Origin: Pseudomonas entomophila
GTDB taxonomy: Bacteria > Pseudomonadota > Gammaproteobacteria > Pseudomonadales > Pseudomonadaceae
DNA: 64,000 nt
Reading direction: 5' to 3'
NCBI RefSeq assembly: GCF_013523165.1
Contig: NZ_JAAMQI010000001.1
Span: 310,001 to 374,000, forward strand
Shown here one piece after another: positions 49,198-59,592 of the stretch. Both the position numbers and the translations under genes were made by a program. The notes below the pieces were generated by a model. That model was not told the origin of the DNA. It searched no databases and was given only the letters and a program-made list of their open reading frames with translations. Position 1 is the stretch's first letter. The number at the start of each line of letters is the position of its first letter.

Positions 49198-51051
49198 TCA
49201 GTGCGCTCCGGCAGCGGCAGTGGCGTCTGCCGGGTGAGACGGGGCCGTGGCAGCGGTGGCATCAGGCTTGATCCACCAGGTGTTCAGGCCGACGTCGTAT
49301 GGCGGCGACTGCTCGGGGTGGCCGACCCGGTTGCTGTAGGCGACCCGCCAGGTCTTGATGTGCCAGTTGGGGATGACGTAGTAGCCCCAGAGCAGCACGC
49401 GGTCGAGCGCCCGGGTGTGGGCGATCAGGCTCTGGCGCGAGTCGGCGTTGATCAGGCCTTCGACCAGGTGATCGATGGCCGGGTCACGCAGGCCGATCAG
49501 GTTGCGGCTGCCCGGTTTGTCGGCGCTGCTGCTGGACCAGAACTCGCGTTGCTCGTTGCCGGGCGATGAGGACTGCGGGAAGCTGCCGACCATCATGTCG
49601 AAATCGCGCGAGCGCATGCGGTTGATGTACTGCGACACGTCCACGCGGCGGATGCTCAGGTCGATGCCCAGGTCGGCCAGGTTGCGCTTGAAGGGCAACA
49701 GGACACGTTCGAATTCGGTCTGTACCAGCAGGAACTCGATCGATACGGGCGTGCCCTGGGCATCGACCATCTTGTCGTCGACGATCTTCCAGCCGGCCTC
49801 GAGCAGCAGTCGGTAGGCTTCGCGCTGGTGGTCGCGGATCATGCCGCTGGCATCGGTGACCGGGTTGTGGAAGGCAGTGGTGAACACCGGTTCGGGAATC
49901 TGCCCGCGCAGCGGATCGAGAATCTTCAGCTCCTCGAGGCCTGGCAACCCGCGCGAGGCCATCTCGGAGTTCTCGAAGTAGCTGCCGGTACGGGTATAGG
50001 CGCCGTTGAACAGCTGCTTGTTGGTCCATTCGTAGTCCAGCAGCAGGTTCAGCGCCTGGCGGACCCGCACGTCCTGGAACAGGGGGCGACGCAGGTTGAA
50101 GACGAAGCCCTGCATGCCGGTCGGGTTGCCGTTGGGCAGCTCCTCGCGGATCAATCGACCGTCGCGCACGGCCGGCACGTTGTAGGCCGTGGCCCAGTTC
50201 TTGGCGCTCATCTCCAGCCAGTAATCGAATTGCCCGGCCTTGAGCGCTTCCAGCGCCACGGCATTGTCGCGGTAGTAGTCGAAGGTCATCTGGCCGAAAT
50301 TGAACGTGCCGCGGTTGATCGGCAAGTCCTTGGCCCAGTAGTTCTCGACACGCTCGTAGCGGATCGAGCGGCCCGGCTTGACCTCGGCCACGCGGTAGGG
50401 GCCACTGCCCAGTGGCGGCTCGAAGCTGGTGCCGTCGAACGCGCGGTCGGCCCACCAGTGCTTGGGCAACACGACCAACTGCCCGAGGATCAGCGGCAAC
50501 TCGCGGTTGTCCTTGTGCTTGAAGATGAACCTCACGCGGTGCGCGTCTTCGGCCACCGCCTCGGCCACATCGGCGTAGTACATGCGGTACAACGGGGCGC
50601 CCTGGGTCGTCAGCGTGTTGAAGGAGAACACCACGTCGTCGGCCGTGACCGGTGTGCCGTCGTTGAACCTGGCTTCAGGGCGCAGGTAGAAGCGCACCCA
50701 GCTGTTGTCGGGGGCTTTTTCGATCCTGCCGGCCAACAGCCCGTACTCGGTGAACGGCTCGTCCAGGCTCTGGCGCATCAGCGTGTCGTAGACCAGCTCC
50801 AGGCCTTCGGCCGGGGTGCCTTTGTTGCTGAAGGGGTTGAGGCTGTCGAAGCTGCCCGTGCCGGACTGCCGGAACACACCCCCTTTGGGCGCATCCGGAT
50901 TGACGTAGCCGAAATGCGTGAACCCGTCCGGGTACTTGGGCGGCTCGTCGTAAAGCGTCAGGGCGTGCTGGGGCGCGGCCAGCGTCGGCAGGGCGAGGCA
51001 GGCCAGCAACAGGCTGCCGGCCCACTGGCGCAGACGGTGCAAGGGCATCAT
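49198..51051 (-). CDS. nppA2: Periplasmic peptide-binding protein NppA2
   Basis: This 617-residue family-5 solute-binding protein has a signal peptide (1-25), then [30 protein letters not shown]. Its start overlaps the stop of nppA1 as ATGA (51051-51048), so the two are coupled. In P. aeruginosa the Npp system takes up peptides and peptidyl-nucleoside antibiotics. It is a paralogue of NppA1. Confidence 0.9.
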   Translation of the reverse strand: MMPLHRLRQWAGSLLLACLALPTLAAPQHALTLYDEPPKYPDGFTHFGYVNPDAPKGGVFRQSGTGSFDSLNPFSNKGTPAEGLELVYDTLMRQSLDEPFTEYGLLAGRIEKAPDNSWVRFYLRPEARFNDGTPVTADDVVFSFNTLTTQGAPLYRMYYADVAEAVAEDAHRVRFIFKHKDNRELPLILGQLVVLPKHWWADRAFDGTSFEPPLGSGPYRVAEVKPGRSIRYERVENYWAKDLPINRGTFNFGQMTFDYYRDNAVALEALKAGQFDYWLEMSAKNWATAYNVPAVRDGRLIREELPNGNPTGMQGFVFNLRRPLFQDVRVRQALNLLLDYEWTNKQLFNGAYTRTGSYFENSEMASRGLPGLEELKILDPLRGQIPEPVFTTAFHNPVTDASGMIRDHQREAYRLLLEAGWKIVDDKMVDAQGTPVSIEFLLVQTEFERVLLPFKRNLADLGIDLSIRRVDVSQYINRMRSRDFDMMVGSFPQSSSPGNEQREFWSSSSADKPGSRNLIGLRDPAIDHLVEGLINADSRQSLIAHTRALDRVLLWGYYVIPNWHIKTWRVAYSNRVGHPEQSPPYDVGLNTWWIKPDATAATAPSHPADATAAAGAH

Positions 51052-52877
51052 TGGGGGGTCTCCGAAGGCTTGAGCCACCAGCTGTTCAGGCCCAGGGTGT
51101 AGGGCGGCGTGGCGACGAAGGCGAACCGATTGCGGTAGGCCAGGCGATGGGTGTCCAGGTACCAGTTGGGGATCATGTAGTCGTGCCACGACAGGACGCG
51201 GTCGAGCGCCCTGGCCGCAGCGACCTGCTCGTCACGGGTGCTGGCGGCCAGCAAGGTCTCGAGCAGGTGGTCGACGATAGGGTCCTGGACGCCTGCGTAG
51301 TTCTTGCTGCCCTTGATCGTGGCCTGGCTGGAGTGGAAGTACTGCCACTGCTCGAGCCCTGGGCTGAGGGTCTGGGTCAGGGTCATGAGGACCATGTCGA
51401 AGTCGAACTGATCCAGGCGCTGCTTGTACTGGGCGCGGTCGACGGTGCGCAGGCGCGCCTGTACACCGATGCTGGCCAGGTTCTCCATGTATGGTTGGAA
51501 GATGCGCTCGAGGTTGGGGTTGACCAGCAGCAGCTCCAGGCGCAGGGGCTGCCCCTTCGCATCGACCAGGCGCTGGTTCTTGAGGGTCCAGCCCGCGTCG
51601 GCGAGCAGGCCGAGCACCTTGCGCAGCGTGACTCTGTCGATCCCGTGGCCGTGGGTCGTGCCGACCCTGTACGGCTGGGTGAACAAGGCGTCTGGCAATT
51701 GCCCGCGGTAGGGCGCCAGCAGCAGCCATTCCTGACCCGTGGGCAGGCCAGTGGCGGCGAATTCGCTGTTGGGGTAGTAGCTGGTGGAGCGTCGGTAGGC
51801 GTCGCTGAACAAGGTCCGGTTGGCCCACTCGAAGTCGAGCATCAACCCCAGGGCATGCCGCACCCGAGGGTCGGCCAGCGCGCCACGGCGGCTGTTCATG
51901 AACAACCCTTGTGTCTGCGTCGGGATCCGGTGAGGGATCTGCGCCTTGATCACCTCGCCACGACGCACGGCCGGGAACCGATAGCCATTGGCCCAGTTCT
52001 TGGCCTGGTGCTCGATGTAGAGGTCGAATTCACCGGCCTTGAAGGCTTCGAAGGCGACGGTCGAGTCGCGATAGAACTCGTACTCGACGCGGTCGAAGTT
52101 GTACTTGCCTCGGTTGACGGCCAGGTCCTTGCCCCAGTAGTCCCTGACCCGCTCGAACACCAGGCGGCGCCCCGGCACGACGTCGGTGATGCGATAGGGA
52201 CCACTGCCCAGGGGGGGCTCGAAGGTGGTCGCCTTGAAGTCGCGGGTTTTCCAGTAGTGTTCGGGCAGCACCGGCATTTCACCCAGGCGCAGGATCAGCA
52301 GGGGGTTGTCTGCACGCTTGAACACGAACCGGATGCGCAGCGGGCCGAGCACGTCGACACGCTGCACCTCTTGCAGGCTGGTGCGATAGGTCGGGTGACC
52401 GTCCTTGAGCAAGGTGCGGTACGAGAACGCCACGTCTGCCGAGGTGATGGGGTGGCCATCGTGAAAGCGCGCCTGCGGTCGCAGGTTGAAGACCACCCAG
52501 CTCCGGTCCTCGCTGTACTCCACCGAGCGGGCGATCAGGCCGTAGCTGGAGGTCGGCTCGTCGCCCGAAGGGTCGTACTGGCCCGTGCCGACCATCAACG
52601 GCTCGTTGAGCTCGTTGACGCCATATTGCAGGAAGTTCGGCGTGGTGACCGGGCTGCTGCCCTTGAAGGTGTAAGGGTTGAGCGTGTCGAAGGTGCCGAA
52701 GGCCATGGCACGCAGGGTGCCGCCTTTGGGCGCACGGGGGTTGACCCAGTCGAAGTGGGTGAAGCTGGCCGGGTACTTGAGTGTGCCGAATTGCGCGTAG
52801 CCGTGGCTTTCGCTGACGGCCGCGACGACGGGAAAGCTCAAGGCCAGGCTGATGAGCAGCAGGAGAGGGCGTATCAA
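51048..52877 (-). CDS. nppA1: Periplasmic peptide-binding protein NppA1
   Basis: This 609-residue family-5 solute-binding protein has a signal peptide (1-20) and the family segments KYPASFTHFDWVNPRAPKGG, then RPQARFHDGHPITSADVAFS. It is the first gene of the operon; the promoter must lie in the 131-bp gap 52878-53008, where I see no clear motif. It shares the same overall fold with NppA2, with visible local differences, so the ligand ranges may differ. Confidence 0.9.
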   Translation of the reverse strand: MIRPLLLLISLALSFPVVAAVSESHGYAQFGTLKYPASFTHFDWVNPRAPKGGTLRAMAFGTFDTLNPYTFKGSSPVTTPNFLQYGVNELNEPLMVGTGQYDPSGDEPTSSYGLIARSVEYSEDRSWVVFNLRPQARFHDGHPITSADVAFSYRTLLKDGHPTYRTSLQEVQRVDVLGPLRIRFVFKRADNPLLILRLGEMPVLPEHYWKTRDFKATTFEPPLGSGPYRITDVVPGRRLVFERVRDYWGKDLAVNRGKYNFDRVEYEFYRDSTVAFEAFKAGEFDLYIEHQAKNWANGYRFPAVRRGEVIKAQIPHRIPTQTQGLFMNSRRGALADPRVRHALGLMLDFEWANRTLFSDAYRRSTSYYPNSEFAATGLPTGQEWLLLAPYRGQLPDALFTQPYRVGTTHGHGIDRVTLRKVLGLLADAGWTLKNQRLVDAKGQPLRLELLLVNPNLERIFQPYMENLASIGVQARLRTVDRAQYKQRLDQFDFDMVLMTLTQTLSPGLEQWQYFHSSQATIKGSKNYAGVQDPIVDHLLETLLAASTRDEQVAAARALDRVLSWHDYMIPNWYLDTHRLAYRNRFAFVATPPYTLGLNSWWLKPSETPQ

Positions 52878-53008
52878 GTCGGCGATCCGATCCAGGCAGC
52901 TTGGGCTTCGATCGGGCTACAGTAACAGCTTGTTCAGCCTCGAAAAAGGCCGCTTTCATATGGCGCACGAGGTGGGCCTGGGGAGGGGATCCGCCAGGCC
53001 TCGGCGTC

Positions 53009-54448
53009 TCAGCGGCTGACGTAGACCGTCAGGGTCTGGCCCGGCTTGAGGGCCTGCCCGCTGCGGGGGTTCCAGCGCTTGAGGTGCTTCATCTCGACGT
53101 TGAAGCGCTTGGCCACCATGTACAGCGAATCGCCCTTGCGGACCTTGTACTGCGTGGTGCGCTGCTTGGAGGCCGCCACGCGGTTGGCTGCTGCCGACGG
53201 AGCGCTGCCACCGCGCAGCGCCAGGACCTGGCCTGCCTTGAGGCGATTGCCTGGCAGACGGTTCCAGCGTTGCAGGTCCTTGACCGAGACCTTGTTGGCG
53301 CGTGCGATGGCGCCCAGGTTGTCGCCCCGCTTGACGCGGTAGCTGCGCGTCTTGGCGACCGGTGCGGACGCCTCGGCCAGCGCCGCTTCGAAAGCGCCTT
53401 TCCGGGGTTGCAGCGACACCAGTTGCTCGGGTTTGAGATTCGAGAGGCTGGCGCTGAGCAGTTCGGCCTTGGCCGTCGGTACGAGCAGGCGTTGCGGGCC
53501 GTCGACGGTCATGCGCTTCTTGAAGGCCGGGTTCAGCTGGATCAGCTCGTCCTCGTCGATGTCGGCGAAGGCGGCGACCCGGGTCAGGTCCAGCCGATCG
53601 TTGATGACCACGGCCTCGAAGTAGGGCTCGTTGGCGATGGGGGTCAAGTTGACGCCATACGCTTCCGGCGTCATGACCACCTGCGACAGGGCCAGCAGCT
53701 TGGGCACGTAGTTCTGGGTTTCCTGCGGCAGCGGCAGGTTCCAGTAGTCGGTCGGCAGGCCGAGCTTCTGGTTGCGCTCGATGGCCCGGCTTACCGTGCC
53801 TTCACCGGCGTTGTACGCCGCCAGGGCCAGCAGCCAGTCGCCGTTGAACATGTCGTGCAGCTTGCTCAGGTAGTCCAGGGCCGCGTTGGTCGATGCGGTG
53901 ATGTCGCGCCGGCCATCGTAGAAGTTGGTCTGGCGCAGGTTGAAATACTTGCCTGTGGTGGGGATGAACTGCCACAGGCCGACCGCGTGGGCGCGGGAGT
54001 AGGCCATGGGGTTGTAGGCGCTCTCGATCGCCGGCAGCAGGGCCAGCTCCAGCGGCATGTCGCGTTCCTCGAGCCGCTCGACGATGTAGTGCATGTACAG
54101 GCTGCCACGCTCCCCGGCGGTCTCGACGAACGACGGGTTGCTGGAGAACCACAGGCGCTGCTGCTCGATGCGCGGATTGACGCCGATGCTGTCCTGCAGT
54201 ACGAAGCCGCGGCGCATGCGCTCCCAGACGTCCTGAGGTGCCTGCTCCACCGGCTTGGGCGCGGCGGTCATGAGCACCGGCTTGTGCTTGATCCTGGCCT
54301 GGTAGTTGGGCACTTGGACACTGTCGGCCTCGCTGACCCGCGAGGTGCTCTGGCAGCCCACCAGCGTGGCGGCCAGCGCCAGGGCAGCGGCCTGTGCCAG
54401 GCGGGTCAGGGCGGCGGATTGGACGGTCCTTCGGCTTCGAGTAGACAT
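53009..54448 (-). CDS. mltD: Membrane-bound lytic murein transglycosylase D MltD
   Basis: The protein has 479 residues. A signal peptide ends in LVGC (lipid Cys32). The SLT domain has catalytic Glu142 (LLPAIESAYNP), GLWQFIP and ALAAYNAGEGTV. Two C-terminal LysM domains lie at about 373-417 (YRVKRGDNLGAIAR) and 431-475 (YKVRKGDSLYMVAK). It cuts peptidoglycan at the outer membrane. The start at 54448 restores the basic signal peptide start MSTRSRR. Confidence 0.93.
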   Translation of the reverse strand: MSTRSRRTVQSAALTRLAQAAALALAATLVGCQSTSRVSEADSVQVPNYQARIKHKPVLMTAAPKPVEQAPQDVWERMRRGFVLQDSIGVNPRIEQQRLWFSSNPSFVETAGERGSLYMHYIVERLEERDMPLELALLPAIESAYNPMAYSRAHAVGLWQFIPTTGKYFNLRQTNFYDGRRDITASTNAALDYLSKLHDMFNGDWLLALAAYNAGEGTVSRAIERNQKLGLPTDYWNLPLPQETQNYVPKLLALSQVVMTPEAYGVNLTPIANEPYFEAVVINDRLDLTRVAAFADIDEDELIQLNPAFKKRMTVDGPQRLLVPTAKAELLSASLSNLKPEQLVSLQPRKGAFEAALAEASAPVAKTRSYRVKRGDNLGAIARANKVSVKDLQRWNRLPGNRLKAGQVLALRGGSAPSAAANRVAASKQRTTQYKVRKGDSLYMVAKRFNVEMKHLKRWNPRSGQALKPGQTLTVYVSR

Positions 54449-54547
54449 CGGCGGGGACGGGTTTCCGGGCAAAAAATTTCGGCGATTCTAGGAACCGCGT
54501 CCCGTCTGGTCAACCTTTGACCAATAACCCGATGGAACTTGAGGCTT

Positions 54548-55327
54548 TCAGAAGCTGTCTTTCCAGCGCCTCAGGGCAGCAAACACGGTGCTCGCATCGC
54601 CACCGGCCATCGCGCCCCGTTCGTCCGCTTTTTGTTTAACAGATGTTTCAGCGCAGCGCAGGAAGGGGTTGGTCGACCGCTCGAGCGCGAGCGTCGAAGG
54701 CAGTGTGATACGGCCGACAGCCCGCCACTGCTCGACCTCCGCCAGGCGGGCGGCAATGGCCGGATTTTCGGGTTCCACGGCCTGGGCGAAGCGCAGGTTG
54801 CTCAAGGTGTACTCATGGGCGCAATACACCTGCGTGGCGTCTGGCAGGGCGGCCAGGCGCTCGAGCGAGGCATGCATCTGGGCCGGTGTGCCTTCGAACA
54901 GCCGCCCGCAACCACCGGCGAACAGGGTGTCGCCGCTGAACAGAATGGGCGTCTGGCCGTTGACGGCGTGCAGGGCGATATGGCCCAAGGTGTGGCCTGG
55001 CACTTCGATGACCGTGAACGTCAGCCCCAGGGCCTCGACACGGTCGCCTTCGACCAGCCCGCGATCGCGCGCCGGGATCGTTTCTCTGGCCGGCCCGCTG
55101 ACCTGAGCGCCGGTGGCCTGCTTGAGGCGCTCGACGCCGCCGACATGGTCGTGGTGATGGTGGGTGATCAGGATGGACGTCAATGTCCACCCAGGGTGCG
55201 CCTCGAGCCAGTCGAGGACCGGCTGGGCGTCCCCCGGATCGACCACCGCGCATCGGCGCGTGTCCGTATCCTGTAACAGCCAGATATAGTTGTCCGAGAA
55301 AGCAGGTAACGCATCGATCTGTATCAT
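54548..55327 (-). CDS. gloB: Hydroxyacylglutathione hydrolase GloB
   Basis: This 259-residue metallo-beta-lactamase fold enzyme has the metal motif THHHHDH (His56 to His61), then [26 protein letters not shown] and CAHEYTLSN. It hydrolyses S-lactoylglutathione to lactate in methylglyoxal detoxification. The start at 55327 is ATG (a TTG lies two codons upstream). It is divergent from the methyltransferase gene. Confidence 0.93.
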   Translation of the reverse strand: MIQIDALPAFSDNYIWLLQDTDTRRCAVVDPGDAQPVLDWLEAHPGWTLTSILITHHHHDHVGGVERLKQATGAQVSGPARETIPARDRGLVEGDRVEALGLTFTVIEVPGHTLGHIALHAVNGQTPILFSGDTLFAGGCGRLFEGTPAQMHASLERLAALPDATQVYCAHEYTLSNLRFAQAVEPENPAIAARLAEVEQWRAVGRITLPSTLALERSTNPFLRCAETSVKQKADERGAMAGGDASTVFAALRRWKDSF

Positions 55328-55500
55328 GAGCAAGGTCCGATTCGCCTGACGGTGGGCAGGGCAGTCATCTTATGGACCGTCGAAGGCACCGCCAAGTTTG
55401 CCGGGTGATCGAAGGGGCGACGGCCAGGCTCTGGTCGACCCGTGCGGCGCTGGCGCCTTCACACGAGGCCAGACCTGACAACCGATCCGAGGAGATCACC

Positions 55501-56259
55501 ATGACCGACCAGGCATTTGCCCAGGCCGACCGCGAGTGGATCGAGCTGATCGCGATGGCGCGCGACTGGTTCGAGGGGCCGCAAGGGCAATTGATGTTGC
55601 GCGAAGAGCAGCGATTGCTCGATGACGAGCTGACCCGCTACTTCGGTGGCTTTTCCATTCATTACGGGCCCTGCGCCGAGCCTTCCCCCGGCGCATCGCG
55701 GATCCAGCGCAACGTGTGCCTGGGCGCACCGTTCCCTGGCGTAGACATCGTCTGCGAAGAGCAGGCCTGGCCACTGGGCGAGCATGCCGCCGACCTGGTC
55801 GTGCTGCAGCACGGGCTGGATTTCAGCCTTTCGCCTCACGGCCTGCTGCGGGAGGCGGCGCAGGCCGTGCGCCCGGGTGGCCACATGCTGATCGTCGGGA
55901 TCAACCCGTGGAGCGCCTGGGGCGCAGGCCACCTGTTCGCCCGTGGCGCCTTGCGGCGCGCCCGTTGCATTTCCCCTTCGCGGGTCGCCGACTGGCTGGG
56001 CCTGCTGGGGTTCGCGCTGGAGAAACGGCGCTTCGGGTGTTATCGTCCGCCGCTCGCCTCGGCGGCCTGGCAGCACCGGCTGGCGGGCTGGGAACGCACT
56101 GCTGGAGGCTGGCAATGTGCTGGCGGTGGTGTCTACCTGCTCATCGCACGCAAGATGGTGAGTGGTCTGCGGCCCTTGTGCCGACCACGGCGCGAACCCA
56201 TGGGCACGCTGCTGCCCCTGCCGTTGGCCAAGGCCAATCGCCGCTCCAGCGAGCCTTGA
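55501..56259 (+). CDS. SAM-dependent methyltransferase (class I)
   Basis: The protein has 252 residues. It is similar to Methyltransf_11 proteins by the [12 protein letters not shown] and [16 protein letters not shown] segments, although the classic motif I is degenerate, with few glycines near the N-terminus. The start follows GAGGAGA. Its place between gloB and rnhA is conserved (PA1814). Substrate unknown; enzymatic activity is uncertain. Confidence 0.75.
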   Translation: MTDQAFAQADREWIELIAMARDWFEGPQGQLMLREEQRLLDDELTRYFGGFSIHYGPCAEPSPGASRIQRNVCLGAPFPGVDIVCEEQAWPLGEHAADLVVLQHGLDFSLSPHGLLREAAQAVRPGGHMLIVGINPWSAWGAGHLFARGALRRARCISPSRVADWLGLLGFALEKRRFGCYRPPLASAAWQHRLAGWERTAGGWQCAGGGVYLLIARKMVSGLRPLCRPRREPMGTLLPLPLAKANRRSSEP

Positions 56260-56302
56260 CCAGGCCACGGTCCTGACTTTTCAATCGAACACTGAGCGGT
56301 AC

Positions 56303-56761
56303 ATGAGCGATAGCATCGAGATCTACACCGATGGCGCCTGCAAGGGCAACCCGGGCCCAGGTGGCTGGGGCGTGCTGATGGTCTACAAAGGCGCCGAGAA
56401 GGAACTCTGGGGCGGCGAACCCAACACCACCAACAACCGCATGGAGCTGATGGCCGCCATCCAGGGCCTGATGGCGCTCAAGCGCGAGTGCGCGGTGCTG
56501 CTGGTTACCGACTCGCAGTACGTGATGAAGGGCATCACCGAGTGGATGACCAACTGGAAGAAGCGCGGCTGGAAGACGGCGGCCAAGGAGCCGGTGAAGA
56601 ACGCCGACCTGTGGAAGCTGCTGGACGAGCAGGTCAACCGTCACCAGGTGACCTGGAAGTGGGTGCGCGGTCACATTGGCCACGAAGGCAACGAGCGCGC
56701 CGACCAGTTGGCCAACCGCGGCGTCGACGAAGTGCGTGCACGGCGTCACGCCGCCTCCTGA
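56303..56761 (+). CDS. rnhA: Ribonuclease HI RnhA
   Basis: This 152-residue enzyme has metal ligands Asp10, Glu48, Asp70 and Asp134 exactly as in E. coli. It removes RNA from RNA-DNA hybrids. The start at 56303 has ACTGAGCGG before it. The 3' end lies 32 bases before dnaQ. Confidence 0.97.
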   Translation: MSDSIEIYTDGACKGNPGPGGWGVLMVYKGAEKELWGGEPNTTNNRMELMAAIQGLMALKRECAVLLVTDSQYVMKGITEWMTNWKKRGWKTAAKEPVKNADLWKLLDEQVNRHQVTWKWVRGHIGHEGNERADQLANRGVDEVRARRHAAS

Positions 56762-56793
56762 TTCTATTCCTTGCAGCCGACGGAGGCCTTACA

Positions 56794-57540
56794 GTGGAAC
56801 AGCAGTTGAGCAGGTTGGTGGTTCTCGACACCGAGACCACCGGTATGCCGGTCGGCGATGGCCACCGCATCATCGAGATCGGGTGCGTCGAGATCATCGG
56901 TCGCCGCCTGACCGGACGCCACTTCCATGTCTATCTGCAGCCTGATCGCGACAGTGACGAAGGCGCCATCGGCGTGCACGGCATCACCGATGCCTTCCTG
57001 GTCGGCAAGCCGCGCTTCGCCGAGGTCGCCGACGAATTCTTCGACTTCATCCAGGGTGCCCAGCTGGTCATCCACAACGCGGCGTTCGACGTAGGCTTCA
57101 TCAACAACGAGTTCGCCCTGTCGGGGCAGCAGGAGCGCGCTGACATCAGCCGGCACTGCAGCATTCTCGACACCTTGATGATGGCGCGTTCGCGTCACCC
57201 CGGGCAGCGCAACAGCCTCGACGCGTTGTGCAAACGCTATGGCATCGACAACTCCGGGCGCGAATTGCATGGCGCCTTGCTCGACTCGGAATTGCTGGCC
57301 GATGTCTATCTGGCGATGACCGGTGGCCAGACCAGCCTGTCCCTGGCCGGGCATGGCAACGAAGACGACGCTTCAGGTCAGCAGGGCAGGGCTACCGAGG
57401 TTCGTCGCCTGCCGGCCGATCGCGTGCCAGGCCCGATCATTCGGGCAACGGCGGACGAGGAGCAGGCGCACGTGGCGCGGCTGGACGCCATCGCCAAGGC
57501 GGCCGGTGGGCCGGCGATCTGGCAGACGCTGATGGGGTGA
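56794..57540 (+). CDS. dnaQ: DNA polymerase III epsilon subunit DnaQ
   Basis: This 248-residue proofreading exonuclease has Asp12/Glu14 (LDTETTG), Asp99 (HNAAFD), and His159/Asp164 (HGALLD). A beta-clamp-binding motif QTSLSL lies at 179-184 and the C-terminal alpha-binding tail follows. It starts with GTG at 56794, with CGGAGGC upstream. It shares the rnhA-dnaQ order of most gamma-proteobacteria. Confidence 0.96.
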   Translation: MEQQLSRLVVLDTETTGMPVGDGHRIIEIGCVEIIGRRLTGRHFHVYLQPDRDSDEGAIGVHGITDAFLVGKPRFAEVADEFFDFIQGAQLVIHNAAFDVGFINNEFALSGQQERADISRHCSILDTLMMARSRHPGQRNSLDALCKRYGIDNSGRELHGALLDSELLADVYLAMTGGQTSLSLAGHGNEDDASGQQGRATEVRRLPADRVPGPIIRATADEEQAHVARLDAIAKAAGGPAIWQTLMG

Positions 57541-57578
57541 CGCGTTGCGTCGTTCGGGCAGGCGGTGAAGCGGGGGCA

Positions 57579-57597
57579 GGGCCGCAGGGAGCGGCCC
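57579..57597. terminator. Hairpin between convergent dnaQ and the small gene
   Basis: GGGCCGC and GCGGCCC pair around AGGGA. Confidence 0.5.
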
Positions 57598-57601
57598 CTT
57601 G

Positions 57602-57820
57602 TCAGGGCACGCGGATCAGCTCGACCCCTGTCTGCGCCAGTTCGAAACGGTCATCGCCCAAGTGGTTGACGCGGTCGCCGATTGCCAGACGGTAGACGGT
57701 CACCGGCGACGAGGCCGCAGCACCTTCCACGGCTGCAGGCGCCTCCTCGAATTGATGGACTGGGTAGATACGTCCTTCGGCGTCCCGTGCATGGAACCGA
57801 CCGACCAGTACTGCTGCCAT
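57602..57820 (-). CDS. Small conserved hypothetical protein
   Basis: The protein has 72 residues, all-beta in appearance, and begins MAAVLVGRFHARDAEGRIYPVHQF. I recall similar short proteins in this position in other pseudomonads. No function is known. Its upstream gap (57821-57974) is shared with the FMN reductase gene and includes a TTTTCCA-GCGG-TGGAAAA inverted repeat at 57888-57905. Confidence 0.65.
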   Translation of the reverse strand: MAAVLVGRFHARDAEGRIYPVHQFEEAPAAVEGAAASSPVTVYRLAIGDRVNHLGDDRFELAQTGVELIRVP

Positions 57821-57974
57821 TTAGCGTACAACCTCTACGAGATAAATTGAATTTCTGCAGCGATAGACCCTCGGGCGGCGCGGGAAGTTTTCCAGCGGTG
57901 GAAAAAAACTTAAGCAGGTGCAGGGCGGTCAGCTATAACGACTTCTTTCCTTCCGTTCATAGAGGTGTCAGTCC

Positions 57975-58532
57975 ATGAGCCAGGTGTACTCGGTAGCAGT
58001 GATCGTCGGCAGCTTGCGCAAGGCTTCCTACAACCGCAAGGTGGCCAAGGCGTTGGCGTCGCTGGCGCCCGCCAGTCTGGCGTTGAAGATCGTGGAGATC
58101 GGTGATCTTCCCTTGTACAACGAAGACCTCGAAGCCCAGGCGCCCGAGGCCTGGACGGCGTTTCGCCAGGCGGTCAAGGCCAGCGACGCGGTGCTGTTCG
58201 TGACGCCCGAATACAACCGCACCATGACCGGCGCCCTGAAGAACGCCCTCGACGTCGGCTCGCGCCCCTATGGCGACAGTGCCTGGAACGGCAAGCCGAG
58301 CGCCGTGGTAAGTGCATCGCCAGGCGGTCTCGGCGGTTTCGGTGCCAACCACAACGTGCGTCAGGCCTTGGTCTTTCTCGACATGCCGTGCATGCAGATG
58401 CCGGAGGCCTACATCGGTGGGGTGGCCGATCTGTTCGACGAACAGGACAACCTGAGCGAGAAAACGCGTCCCTTCCTGCAGGGCTTCATCGACACGTTCG
58501 CCCAATGGGTGAAGCGCACTCACGCTGCGTGA
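57975..58532 (+). CDS. NADPH-dependent FMN reductase (ChrR/YieF-like)
   Basis: This 185-residue flavodoxin-like enzyme has GSLRKASYNRKVA (phosphate loop) and PEYNRTMTGALKNALDVGSRP (FMN contact), typical of ChrR/YieF/NQR-type reductases that reduce quinones, chromate or azo dyes. It is a single gene. No promoter element beyond the inverted repeat at 57888 was noticed. Confidence 0.85.
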   Translation: MSQVYSVAVIVGSLRKASYNRKVAKALASLAPASLALKIVEIGDLPLYNEDLEAQAPEAWTAFRQAVKASDAVLFVTPEYNRTMTGALKNALDVGSRPYGDSAWNGKPSAVVSASPGGLGGFGANHNVRQALVFLDMPCMQMPEAYIGGVADLFDEQDNLSEKTRPFLQGFIDTFAQWVKRTHAA

Positions 58533-58581
58533 TCGGCGTGTCGGCGTGCACACCCCACGGGTACAGGCCTGAACCGTGTCC

Positions 58582-59592
58582 ATGAGCGACAAAGACACCA
58601 TTTCGATCCATCTGGTCCGTGAGGCGCTGCAACAGGCCTGCACCGCACACATGTCCGTCGATGCGCTGCTGCAGCAGGCCGGTATCGACCCTGCGTCGCT
58701 CGAGCGTTCGACCGCGCGCGTGTCGGTGCAGGCCTACTCGAGCCTGTGGCGTCTGCTGGCTCGGCAAGGCGACGACGAGTTCTTCGGCATGGATCGCCGC
58801 GGTTTGCGCCATGGCAGCCTGGCGTTCATCTGTCGAGCCAGCATGGCCCAACCAACGCTGGGGGAGGGGCTCGATACCCTTCTGGCGTTCCTCCGGCTGA
58901 TGCTGGCCGATCTGCGTCCACACCTGGTGCGCCACGCCGGGGTGGTCGAAATCGTGCTCGGCGAGCCATTGGCCACACCCCGGCGAGCCTTCACCTACTT
59001 CACGCTCTGGATGTTCATTCACGGTGTACTGTGCTGGCTGGCAGGGCGTCGCTTGCCGATCATGGCCATCGACCTGCGCTGTGCCGAGCCGTCGTTCTGC
59101 GAGGACTATCGGGTGATGTTTTCCGAGAACCTGCGGTTCGAGCGGCCCCACTCACGCATGCTCATCGCCGATAACGGCCTGGAAGCCGGCATTCGTCGTG
59201 GAACGGCGGAGTTGAAACAGTTCCTGGCCCAGGCGCCTGGCAATATCCTGGTCAAATACCGGGATCCGGACAGCCTGAGTCGCCGGCTGCGTCGCCAACT
59301 GCTGCAGCTCGAGCCCGCTCGCTGGCCAGATGCCGATGCGGTGGCCCGCGAGCTGTATTTGTCTGCGTCCACCTTGCGCCGCCGACTGGCCGAAGAAGGT
59401 ACTTCGTTCCAGAGCCTCAAGGACAGCGTTCGGCGTGAACTGGCGATCGCCTGGTTGGGTGAAGGGCGGCAGGGCATGAGCGACCTGGCCGAGCGCCTCG
59501 GGTTTGCGGACGCCAGCTCGTTCTACAAGGCCTTTCGCAAGTGGTTCGGGTGCAACCCGGGGCAGTACCGGGCTCTGGCCTGCGCCACGTGA
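58582..59592 (+). CDS. AraC-family regulator
   Basis: The protein has 336 residues. An N-terminal AraC_N-like sensor domain (about 20-205) joins a C-terminal double HTH (about 235-330; ARELYLSASTLRRRLAEEGTSFQSLKD, then DLAERLGFADASSFYKAFRKWFGCNPGQYR). GTG at 58576 adds two residues. It lies 134 bp upstream of the NEL-type gene and in the same direction. A regulatory link is possible but not shown. Confidence 0.88.
   Translation: MSDKDTISIHLVREALQQACTAHMSVDALLQQAGIDPASLERSTARVSVQAYSSLWRLLARQGDDEFFGMDRRGLRHGSLAFICRASMAQPTLGEGLDTLLAFLRLMLADLRPHLVRHAGVVEIVLGEPLATPRRAFTYFTLWMFIHGVLCWLAGRRLPIMAIDLRCAEPSFCEDYRVMFSENLRFERPHSRMLIADNGLEAGIRRGTAELKQFLAQAPGNILVKYRDPDSLSRRLRRQLLQLEPARWPDADAVARELYLSASTLRRRLAEEGTSFQSLKDSVRRELAIAWLGEGRQGMSDLAERLGFADASSFYKAFRKWFGCNPGQYRALACAT

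Noticed and set aside
51051..52925. 624-codon plus-strand frame opposite nppA1
   Set aside because: Shadow of a signal-peptide-bearing binding protein; no ribosome site.
52901..54520. 539-codon plus-strand frame opposite mltD
   Set aside because: The minus strand has the lipobox, SLT and LysM motifs; the plus frame has none.
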